Shown here: one piece after another, positions 1-6,372 of the stretch | Layout: every line of letters begins with the position of its first letter | Numbering within the stretch: the first letter of the stretch is position 1 | NCBI GenBank assembly: GCA_938021455.1 | Contig: CALIGP010000185.1 | Location: forward strand, 1 to 8,693 | Length of the DNA: 8,693 nt | From: an uncultured Lewinella sp. | Lineage (GTDB): Bacteria; Bacteroidota; Bacteroidia; Chitinophagales; Saprospiraceae | Direction: 5' to 3' | The notes under the pieces: model-generated | Told to the model about the DNA's origin: nothing | Database searches by the model: none | Seen by the model: only the letters and a program-made list of their open reading frames with translations | Position numbers and translations under genes: made by a program

Positions 1-398
1 AAGCCAAGGTGCTGATGCACGGTCCTACTGTTATGGCCAACCCGTTGGCCTGCGCTGTGGCCATTGCCAGTATCGATCTATTACTGCAGAGCAACTGGGC
101 CGAGCGCATCACCCTGCTTTCTAAAGACCTTTCTCTGCACCTGCGCCCCGCCGCCCAACTCCCGCTGGTGAAAGATGTTCGGGTGCTTGGTGGTATCGGG
201 GTGATCGAAACTCATCGCCCCGTTCGGGTAGCGGAGATTCAGGCTTTCTTCGTAAAGCAAGGCGTTTGGATTCGGCCCTTTGGCCGGCTAATCTATCTAA
301 TGCCTCCCTACGTGGTGACGGAAGCGGAGGTTGAAAAACTCTGTGCGACAATGGTAGCAGCTTGTGGTGAGGCAGCGTTTTTTGTAGGGGAGGGGTAG
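1..398 (+). CDS. bioA: Adenosylmethionine-8-amino-7-oxononanoate aminotransferase, C-terminal part (5' end outside window)
   Basis: BioA is the PLP-dependent cytosolic enzyme that transfers an amino group from S-adenosylmethionine to 7-keto-8-aminopelargonate, giving 7,8-diaminopelargonate in biotin synthesis. Only about the last 131 residues are here; the open frame runs off the left edge and ends at TAG 396-398. The fragment carries the family signature HGPTVMANPLACA (the Thr helps bind the PLP phosphate of the partner subunit), then DVRVLGGIGVIE, then GVWIRPFGRLIYLMPPYVV, whose Arg corresponds to the substrate-carboxylate Arg391 of the E. coli enzyme. These blocks occur in the same order and spacing as in E. 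coli BioA as I recall it (about 429 residues), so some 70% of the gene, including the PLP lysine, lies upstream. Any GTG or ATG near position 9 is internal, not a start. Other bio genes may lie upstream, which cannot be seen. The call is secure because this signature separates BioA from other class III aminotransferases. Confidence 0.95.
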   Translation, partial: AKVLMHGPTVMANPLACAVAIASIDLLLQSNWAERITLLSKDLSLHLRPAAQLPLVKDVRVLGGIGVIETHRPVRVAEIQAFFVKQGVWIRPFGRLIYLMPPYVVTEAEVEKLCATMVAACGEAAFFVGEG

Positions 399-429
399 AT
401 AAATTCAACATTGGGTTTCCCTGCCCCAT

Positions 430-501
430 GCGAGGCACTCCATCGCCGGCTGCGCCGCTCTTCCGTACCTCGCTAAGACGCTGGCCCGTCCCTATCGGGA
501 C
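430..501. repeat. Cluster of short inverted repeats between convergent bioA and AsmA-like gene
   Basis: The 203-bp spacer 399-601 contains no plausible gene. Within it, GCGAGGCAC (430-438) is matched by the inverted copy GTACCTCGC (465-473) with one mismatch, enclosing a smaller CGGC-TGC-GCCG hairpin (447-457). Further on is GTCCC-TATC-GGGAC (488-501). None is followed by a T-run, so a canonical intrinsic terminator is not visible for either convergent gene, although the hairpins sit where one would be expected. The remainder, 502-601, is AT-richer and shows nothing I recognise. Confidence 0.45.
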
Positions 502-601
502 TAGAGAAAATCAGACAGGATAAAAACCGCCATTGAACTTACGACCAGCTCTGTCGAGAAAATAAATCGTCAATCCAAAATCGAGAATCAAATATCTCTT
601 T

Positions 602-3600
602 CTATTTTCCGCCTCCGGATTTAGGTTTCTTCTTAAACGGATTAAAGCGTTCCAGCTCTTCTTTGATCTTGTCGGCAGCCTCATTTACGCCCGGCGGCAA
701 GGCCCTACGAATGGAGTCTAGTCGTGCAGAGTCAAGTTGTAGCTTCAGCTTATTAGCCGCTTCCTGCCGGAGGCGATCAGCTTGCGTCGCCGCAGCGCGG
801 CGAATGCTATCCTGAATCTCCCGGCTACGGTTAGTGGCTATGGTGCGGAGGCTATCAATGCGGCGCTGGGCGTCTTCTTTTACCTTGTCGACTTCTTCGT
901 TTACGCGTTCGGTGGCTTCTTCGCGGCGGGTGTCTACTTCGTCCTGGACGCGGTCTTTGACGGCGCCGACTACGGCATCCTGCACGGACTGCGGCTCACC
1001 GCCATTCGTGCCCAATAGCTTAAAGCTGGTGGTGGGGTCACTAATGCTGCCGCCCAAATTGATGGCAACGTTGAGCGTGTCACCCGGCGTAATGTCTAAG
1101 CCGAGTTTGCTGGCCTGACCAGCTAATTGATCGAGCGCAGACAGGGCGGTTCCCGTAACGATGTTTCCTTTGATCCATTCCCGGGGGATGGCCGCTTGAA
1201 TCTGATAGTCCATGTCCATTTCCAGGCCGTGACGGCCGGATACCTGCAGGGGCATGCCCGCCAGCTTCAGCGTAAAGGGTTCGATTTCCACCTTACCTTC
1301 TTCAATTTTGAAGACGGTCATCAGGTTCTTAATGACGGTACTGTTTTTGAGCTCGTCTACGTTTAGCGCCTGACCAATTTTTTGGGCGGGCTTAAATTGA
1401 GCGAGCCGGGCTTCCGCCGTACGGAAAAGTCCCTTGGCATCGAGGGTGCCGAGCTTGGGGAAAAGATCCTGACCGAGCTTACCTTCCAGCACCAGGTCAG
1501 TGCTGAACTGCCCCTGTAGGAACTTACCTACGGGCGCTAAAGCAGCGAAGGTGTTGAGGGTACTGAAGGCCTGGTTGAAGTCCAGCGACTGCAGGTCATA
1601 GTGGAAGCGGAAGCCGGGGTCTCCGGGTTCGGAGGTGTCGTAGGCGCCGGCGAAGTTCATCCGCCCGCCCAGCAGGGCGGCGCTACCATCCTGAATGACG
1701 GCTTGTCCTCCCTGGACTAGTACCTGACCAAGGACATTCTCCATAGTTACGTTGGTGTACTTAACCACCTCCGCTACTACATCCATGTCGAGATTGATGT
1801 TGGTGGGTACGGGAATGGCGGCAGCAGCTTCTCCTTCAGCGCTACTGGCGGCAGGGGCTTCAGCGATGGCTTCTTCATCCATGAAGTCATCCAGGTTCAG
1901 CATTTTGGATCGTACGGACATCGCACCACCCAGGATGCCTTCTCCGAAGGTGTAATCGAACAGGTTGGTGATGGTTCCGGAGCCGGCGAAGTCGCTCTCT
2001 CCCATGGTTGCTCCGGCGCTGGCGATTTCCATCCGATTGGGCTTCACGTTGCCGATGGCACGAATGTCTTTCGGGCGGTAGCTGGCGTATTTGAGTTCGC
2101 CAATCTCTGCATCGACGTTGAAATCGAAGCGATCAAAAATGGCGGTCTCTTCGGCTTCGGTGGCGGAGCTGGCCGTCATCTCTGCTGGGCTGGCCATGGC
2201 GGCGACTTCTTCCTCAGGCATCCACTCGTCAGCGTCGAAGAAGTTGGAGCGGATCACCATGTCACCTCGCATCGTTTGCTCGGGGCTAAAGTAAGCGAGG
2301 GGAGTGGTGATCTTGCCGGAGGCCGCGATGTCACTCCGGCCGAGGTTCCCCTGGAATTCTGCGACGTTGATGGCCTGTGGCGTGAAATCAGCGGAGGCAG
2401 TGGCAATCTTTACGGAAGGGAGGTCGTCGGCGACGTAGACAAAGTCGCTGATCTGTACGTCTCCGCCCAGATTAACGTCCGCGTAACGCCCCGCGTCTAG
2501 CAGACTCTGACGCACGTTGTCCATCGTAATGTCCGCCACAATGATTCCGCCCAGCTCTCGAACGCCTTCCAGTGGAATGGCCTGCGACCATTTATGGAGG
2601 TCTAGTTTGCCGTTGACTTTAGCATCGATGTTCGGATCGCTGATGGGAGTTGACATCTTGAAGCGGCCACGGAAAGGATCGCCGCCCAGGTCAAAATCGA
2701 AACGGGGAATGTTGACTTCCAATTTGTTCAAATCGCTGCTGGGGCTATTCACCATCACTTGCGCATCAATGCCGTTGATGCCCACCGGACGACCGGGGTA
2801 CTGCACACTGCCACCACTGATGTTACTCTTTACGGTGAAGGCAGGATAGAGTTCTTTTTCGCTGTTGAACGGGCCTTTGACGGTGCCCTGCAACGTGAAA
2901 CTACCCTTCGTTTTTACCTGTTCGTAGCCCTGGGTGTAGGCTGCGGGAATGAGACTCCACAGTTGGCGGAAGTCATTGACGGGGGCTTCGTAGTTCAGGT
3001 CGAAGAGGATGTCGTCGTTGTCTTCCAGATCAATACTACCGCCAAAGACAAGATCTAGGGCGTTGAGGGTAACCTTATTGTCGAGGAAAGTATAGCGGCT
3101 GTTGTCTAGGTCCACATTAACCATCGCGTCAGCTACTGTTTTTACTTTGTTTAAGTAAGTAACACCACCTTGCTTGAGGGTCATTGCTTCAATGGTAGAG
3201 TAAGTGTCCAGGTCAAAAATGCTGGCAGTGAAGTCGCCGTCGCCTTCCGTTTCTAAGCCCTCAATTTTGAGGTAGGTGTCCGTGCTGCGATCATCGTACA
3301 CAAAAGTGCCATCATGAATTTCGTAGTGAGACAGGTTTATTTGCGCGGACGCAGGTGCAGAGGAAGTTTCTGGAGCAGAGTCCGTTGATTCGGGAACGAC
3401 CAGGTAGTTCGCCAATTCAGGGTTTAATACCAAAAGGTTGATCACGGGCTTGTCTAGCCGTACCTCATCAATGAGGTAGCTACCGTCTCCGGCAACGACG
3501 GACCAGAAGCCCAGGTCTACTTCCAGCGTTTCGCTGGTGGCCAGCGGCTTACCGGCGAAGGTGTCAACGCCAACTACCGTCAGGTCGCTGACGGAGAGGG

Positions 3601-3796
3601 TAATGTCCGGGAAGCTCCGCAGGAAGCTCAGGTCGATATCCGCGAAGTCAACTTCAGCATCTAGTGACTGATTGATGCTGGATTTTACATTAGCGACAAT
3701 CTTATCCTTAAAGATGATTGGAGCTGCCAGCAAAAGGCCAATGCCTATAACAAGCAGCAGCACGAGGGCAATCAGGATTCGCTTAATGATTTTCAT
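602..3796 (-). CDS. AsmA-like envelope protein (1064 aa), single N-terminal membrane anchor, periplasmic body
   Basis: This looks like an AsmA-family protein, a group tied to outer-membrane biogenesis and now thought to include bridge-like lipid carriers between inner and outer membrane. Residues 1-29 are a basic start plus one hydrophobic segment (ILIALVLLLVIGIGLLLAAP), giving an inner-membrane anchor with the rest in the periplasm. Residues 30-130 resemble the AsmA N-terminal region (NVKSSINQSLDAEVDFADID, SFPDITLSVSDLTV). The long middle is beta-rich, with three related segments (about 440-527, 555-640, 664-720). It is broken by low-complexity Ser/Ala/Glu linkers at 135-152, 528-552 and 640-664. 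Residues about 735-925 resemble the AsmA C-terminal domain. Residues 936-1052 are strongly charged and helical, probably coiled coil, ending in a basic FKKKPKSGGGK tail. The ATG at 3796 is chosen because the membrane anchor follows at once and a TACCTTTGC box lies 22 nt upstream. It is monocistronic here and divergent from the RNase D gene. The exact cargo is unknown. Confidence 0.85.
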   Translation of the reverse strand: MKIIKRILIALVLLLVIGIGLLLAAPIIFKDKIVANVKSSINQSLDAEVDFADIDLSFLRSFPDITLSVSDLTVVGVDTFAGKPLATSETLEVDLGFWSVVAGDGSYLIDEVRLDKPVINLLVLNPELANYLVVPESTDSAPETSSAPASAQINLSHYEIHDGTFVYDDRSTDTYLKIEGLETEGDGDFTASIFDLDTYSTIEAMTLKQGGVTYLNKVKTVADAMVNVDLDNSRYTFLDNKVTLNALDLVFGGSIDLEDNDDILFDLNYEAPVNDFRQLWSLIPAAYTQGYEQVKTKGSFTLQGTVKGPFNSEKELYPAFTVKSNISGGSVQYPGRPVGINGIDAQVMVNSPSSDLNKLEVNIPRFDFDLGGDPFRGRFKMSTPISDPNIDAKVNGKLDLHKWSQAIPLEGVRELGGIIVADITMDNVRQSLLDAGRYADVNLGGDVQISDFVYVADDLPSVKIATASADFTPQAINVAEFQGNLGRSDIAASGKITTPLAYFSPEQTMRGDMVIRSNFFDADEWMPEEEVAAMASPAEMTASSATEAEETAIFDRFDFNVDAEIGELKYASYRPKDIRAIGNVKPNRMEIASAGATMGESDFAGSGTITNLFDYTFGEGILGGAMSVRSKMLNLDDFMDEEAIAEAPAASSAEGEAAAAIPVPTNINLDMDVVAEVVKYTNVTMENVLGQVLVQGGQAVIQDGSAALLGGRMNFAGAYDTSEPGDPGFRFHYDLQSLDFNQAFSTLNTFAALAPVGKFLQGQFSTDLVLEGKLGQDLFPKLGTLDAKGLFRTAEARLAQFKPAQKIGQALNVDELKNSTVIKNLMTVFKIEEGKVEIEPFTLKLAGMPLQVSGRHGLEMDMDYQIQAAIPREWIKGNIVTGTALSALDQLAGQASKLGLDITPGDTLNVAINLGGSISDPTTSFKLLGTNGGEPQSVQDAVVGAVKDRVQDEVDTRREEATERVNEEVDKVKEDAQRRIDSLRTIATNRSREIQDSIRRAAATQADRLRQEAANKLKLQLDSARLDSIRRALPPGVNEAADKIKEELERFNPFKKKPKSGGGK

Positions 3797-3818
3797 ACAG
3801 TTGGTTTTATTCCAGAAC

Positions 3819-3827
3819 GCAAAGGTA
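3819..3827 (-). promoter_or_regulatory. Putative Bacteroidota -7 promoter box for the AsmA-like gene
   Basis: Read on the minus strand this is TACCTTTGC, an exact match to the Bacteroidota -7 consensus TAnnTTTG, with 22 nt to the ATG at 3796. No clear TTTG/TTG -33 element lies 19-21 nt further upstream; only a T-rich stretch (3857-3852) is near. A sequence-only prediction. Confidence 0.45.
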
Positions 3828-3970
3828 AGGTTGCGGCTAATGGATGGGCTGAAAAAACAGTTTGCACGTTTTTCTATGCGTTTTAACGAAGCCTTAAGGA
3901 AAAAGCCACATTCTTCTCTTGCTAAAACGTCATTAAGAGCGTAAAAATTTATAAACTGAAGCGAGTACCC

Positions 3971-4000
3971 TTGCTTCCTGCTGCCTTTCCTTTACCTTGC
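3971..4000 (+). promoter_or_regulatory. Putative promoter of the RNase D gene
   Basis: TTG at 3971-3973 and TACCTTGC at 3993-4000 are separated by 19 nt, close to the Bacteroidota layout of a TTG-type -33 element and a TAnnTTTG-type -7 element. The -7 box departs from consensus at its end (TTGC for TTTG). It lies 21 nt ahead of the ATG at 4022, about the same distance as the boxes before the AsmA-like and recQ genes. The rest of the divergent spacer (3828-3965) is AT-rich and has a small CCTTAAGG palindrome at 3892-3899 with no assigned role. Confidence 0.35.
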
Positions 4001-4012
4001 GGTCCCATTTAT

Positions 4013-4017
4013 AAGGA
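4013..4017 (+). promoter_or_regulatory. Shine-Dalgarno-like AAGGA that supports the RNase D start
   Basis: AAGGA lies 4 nt before ATG 4022. The spacing is short, but it is the only good SD-like site beside a start codon in the window. It favours ATG 4022 over the in-frame TTG at 3971, which would add 17 residues unlike RNase D and lies within the predicted promoter. Confidence 0.45.
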
Positions 4018-4021
4018 CTTT

Positions 4022-5197
4022 ATGAGCGATACGATAGCAGCGCACACTTTTATCAATACTCCAGCCGGATTGGAATCATTTGCCGAAGAGTGCAAAGACA
4101 TCAAGTGGATGGGCTTTGACACGGAATTCATTGGCGAAAAACGCTATTTCACGCTGCTCTGTCTGATTCAGATCAGCTGCGAACATGGGTACTACCTACT
4201 TGACCCCATCGCCGTAGAGGACCTGACACCTTTCCTGGAGATCCTTGAAGACCCGTCTGTAATAAAGATTACCCATGCTGGTGATAACGACTACCGACTG
4301 CTTTATCAGCAGTTTGGTACGGTGCCGAAGAACATCTTTGACACTCAGGTAGCCGCTGGCTTTATTGGTCACCGCTATCCAACGAGCTTTGCTAAACTGG
4401 TGGAAGCTGAAGTCGGAGACCGTCTTGGGAAAGGGTACGCCGTTACGGATTGGACTCAACGCCCCATGAGTGATAAGCAGGTGAAATATGCCCTCAACGA
4501 TGTTATCTACCTCCGAAAGCTATACGATACGATCACGGCACAGCTCGAAAAAAATGGGCGACTGAGCTGGGCGACGGAAGAGTGCAACCTAATGGGGGAG
4601 GATAAGTACTACTATCGTAACCCCAACCACGAATTCCTCAACAGCAATCTGGCTCGTTCCAGCCGGACGAAGGAACGGGTGTTTCTGATCCGACTCTACG
4701 AATGGCGTCGTGCTACGGCGGAGGAAAAGAATTACAGTAAGGAGATGATCCTGCAAAGCAAGGTTATCGGTCAGCTCGTTCGCGGTGTCCGTGGCGGAAA
4801 GGAGGCCATGTTGGAAAGCCGCCGCTTACCCAATCGAACCATCAAGCGATACGGAGACATGTTCATGGACATGTACAATAAGCCCGCTACGGAGCAAGAA
4901 ACTTCAGTAGCCAAGAGCGTTCAACGCCCTAGCCAGGATGATGAAGAAGATGATATGCTCGTAGAATTACTCTACCTCATCATGAAGTACCGCGCTAATG
5001 AAGCTAACATCAGTCATTCACTGGTGATGCCCCGCAATGCTATCCGCCGGATGAAGCAGGACGAAGAAGTTCGTCAGTCCATCCTAGGTAGCGGCTGGAG
5101 GGGAGAGCTGTTGGGCGAAGACTTCCTTAACTGGGTTCGTAACTTTGACGACCTGACGATGAAAATCGAAGGAGGGAAGATTGCTTTGATGGCCTAG
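4022..5197 (+). CDS. rnd: Ribonuclease D family 3'-5' exoribonuclease with HRDC domain (391 aa)
   Basis: RNase D trims the 3' ends of tRNA precursors and other stable RNAs in the cytosol, using two metal ions. All DEDDy exonuclease motifs are visible: Exo I with Asp33 and Glu35 in GFDTEF, Exo II with Asp90 in HAGDNDYRLL, and Exo III with Tyr156 and Asp160 in YALNDVIYL. The middle shows typical RNase D phrases (DTQVAAGFIGHRYPTSFAKLV, ending near residue 127, and TDWTQRPMSDKQ). Residues about 215-290 (RTKERVFLIRLYEWRRATAE and the following helices) fit an HRDC nucleic-acid-binding domain. The final ~80 residues are helical and hold an acidic stretch (QDDEEDDM). The length agrees with bacterial RNase D (E. 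coli about 375). The start at 4022 is supported by AAGGA and by homology beginning just after it. It stands alone, divergent from the AsmA-like gene and convergent with the glycosyltransferase gene. The catalytic set is complete, so it should be active. Confidence 0.93.
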   Translation: MSDTIAAHTFINTPAGLESFAEECKDIKWMGFDTEFIGEKRYFTLLCLIQISCEHGYYLLDPIAVEDLTPFLEILEDPSVIKITHAGDNDYRLLYQQFGTVPKNIFDTQVAAGFIGHRYPTSFAKLVEAEVGDRLGKGYAVTDWTQRPMSDKQVKYALNDVIYLRKLYDTITAQLEKNGRLSWATEECNLMGEDKYYYRNPNHEFLNSNLARSSRTKERVFLIRLYEWRRATAEEKNYSKEMILQSKVIGQLVRGVRGGKEAMLESRRLPNRTIKRYGDMFMDMYNKPATEQETSVAKSVQRPSQDDEEDDMLVELLYLIMKYRANEANISHSLVMPRNAIRRMKQDEEVRQSILGSGWRGELLGEDFLNWVRNFDDLTMKIEGGKIALMA

Positions 5198-5290
5198 CGG
5201 CGGCTTTAGCCGCCAGCTAGCAAGCGAAGCGCAGATGTATTAAATAGTTTTTTGCGCTTCGCTTGCTAGCCTGCCGCTGAAGCGGCGGCT
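5196..5290. repeat. Composite palindromic element between convergent genes; possible bidirectional transcription stop
   Basis: The core is a perfect 18-bp inverted repeat, GCTAGCAAGCGAAGCGCA at 5216-5233 and its complement at 5253-5270, around a 19-nt AT-rich loop with six T at 5248-5253. Outside it are two GC-rich hairpins, GGCGGC-TTTA-GCCGCC (5199-5214) and GCCGC-TGAA-GCGGC (5273-5286). A 10-bp direct repeat AGCGGCGGCT marks both edges (5196-5205 and 5281-5290). The left edge overlaps the TAG of the RNase D gene and the right part covers the last codons and stop of the glycosyltransferase gene. The T-run lies inside the loop rather than after a stem, so this is not a textbook intrinsic terminator, though a stem this strong between convergent genes may still end or protect transcripts. 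It looks REP/MITE-like; I cannot assign it to a named family. Confidence 0.75.
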
Positions 5291-6372
5291 ACCTTAGCCC
5301 AAATATCCAGCAGCACCTTTTCCTCCCGTTCCCAAACCAGCTCTTCTGCGGCAACGGAGCAACGGACCTCGAGCTCTTCGTAGCTGACGGGGCGTTCGAT
5401 CAGCGACTGGATGCTTTTAGCGAGTGACTTGGCCTTCAGGTCTTTTTGCAAAATGAAACAACCGTACTGTTGCTGCAGCGTCCGGTATTCCGGGAAGTCC
5501 ATCTGTACGGAAGGTAGGCCTGCCTGGATGTAGTCTAAGGCCTTATTGGCGAGACTGTAATAATAACTTGGGCTGGAGCCATCGAGTAGGTTGAGCCCAA
5601 GCCATGCCTTGCCGGTAATGTCCGCCAGCTCCGCCGGCGGGCGGAAGCCCGCGAAGCGCACCCGATCACTGACCCCAAACATTTCACTGCACCTGCGTAA
5701 AGCGCCCTCCTCCGGCCCTGAACCAATGAGCCACAGCTCACATTCCGGTAGTTTTGCTAGGGCCGCAATGGCGGTCTTCAGCCCCCGGCCCGGGTTCAAC
5801 ATGCCCTGGTAGAGCAGGATCTTGTGATCTGGCGTGATGCGGTTGTCTGCCTTGCTACTCCGCAGCGGAAGGTTACGCACGGTACGGAAGGGCAGGCCAT
5901 ACTCCTGCTCTAGTTTTTGGGCGAGTTGCGGCGCCACGGTGTAGCGGGCATCCGTTCTGGGGACAAGGGCTTTGGCCATGCCCCGCCAGATACCTTTGAC
6001 CATCGGGCGGCCCACCACCTCCGGTGTTTCACTAAACCACTCGTGGGCGTCAAAAACCAGCTTCGCCCGGCCACGGGTAAGCGCGATGCCGGCGGATAGC
6101 GTGTCGAGGTCTACCGAGCAGATCGCGTCGTAACGCCACAGCAATAGGCTACGGATGAGCTTTAAATTATACTCGGCGTAGAACTTCTTTCCAGAGATGT
6201 TCTTACAGCGAATTCGGTGTGTCTTGTAGGGCCGGTCGGGTAGGGGAAGGCTATCCGGTAGCTCTCGACCCACCAAGGTAACCTGATGGCCAGCGCGAGC
6301 GAGACTGCTGCAGATGCGGTCCATGCGTTGGTCCTGACTCAGGTCATTCGTGACGGTGCAGATGATTCTCAT
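5266..6372 (-). CDS. GT-B glycosyltransferase, family 4 (group 1) type (368 aa)
   Basis: Likely a cytosolic retaining glycosyltransferase that moves a sugar from a nucleotide-sugar donor onto a glycan or lipid-linked acceptor; the actual sugar and acceptor cannot be read from sequence. The N-terminal Rossmann-like domain starts MRIICTVTNDLSQDQRMDRI and holds VFDAHEWFSE (106-115), a phrase typical of this GT4 subgroup. The C-terminal donor domain shows LLYQGMLNPGRGL (185-197), ELWLIGSGPE (211-220), RVRFAGF (236-242) and SYYYSLANKALDYIQAGLPS (268-287). In the last block Asp279 sits where many GT4 enzymes have the second Glu of the EX7E motif, and Asp263 precedes the block. There is no signal peptide or membrane segment. 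The ATG overlaps the recQ stop as ATGA, implying coupling to recQ. The final residues AAASAAG and the stop lie within a palindromic repeat, so the native C-terminus may have been replaced. Confidence 0.88.
   Translation of the reverse strand: MRIICTVTNDLSQDQRMDRICSSLARAGHQVTLVGRELPDSLPLPDRPYKTHRIRCKNISGKKFYAEYNLKLIRSLLLWRYDAICSVDLDTLSAGIALTRGRAKLVFDAHEWFSETPEVVGRPMVKGIWRGMAKALVPRTDARYTVAPQLAQKLEQEYGLPFRTVRNLPLRSSKADNRITPDHKILLYQGMLNPGRGLKTAIAALAKLPECELWLIGSGPEEGALRRCSEMFGVSDRVRFAGFRPPAELADITGKAWLGLNLLDGSSPSYYYSLANKALDYIQAGLPSVQMDFPEYRTLQQQYGCFILQKDLKAKSLAKSIQSLIERPVSYEELEVRCSVAAEELVWEREEKVLLDIWAKVAAASAAG

Noticed and set aside
121..438. Minus-strand frame of 105 codons over the bioA end
   Set aside because: It is antisense to a securely identified bioA fragment; the product is Arg/Pro-rich without motifs, as expected of a shadow frame.
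2517..3058. Open frames of about 100 codons on the + strand opposite the AsmA-like gene
   Set aside because: They are antisense to a long, continuous coding frame with coherent protein features and show no family resemblance or start signals.
3971..4021. Extended RNase D N-terminus from TTG 3971
   Set aside because: The extra 17 residues are unlike RNase D, overlap the promoter-like boxes, and ATG 4022 has AAGGA just upstream.
5216..5270. Textbook intrinsic terminator for RNase D or glycosyltransferase
   Set aside because: The T-run lies in the loop and no T-run follows the stem in either direction, so it is listed as a palindromic repeat with only a possible termination role.
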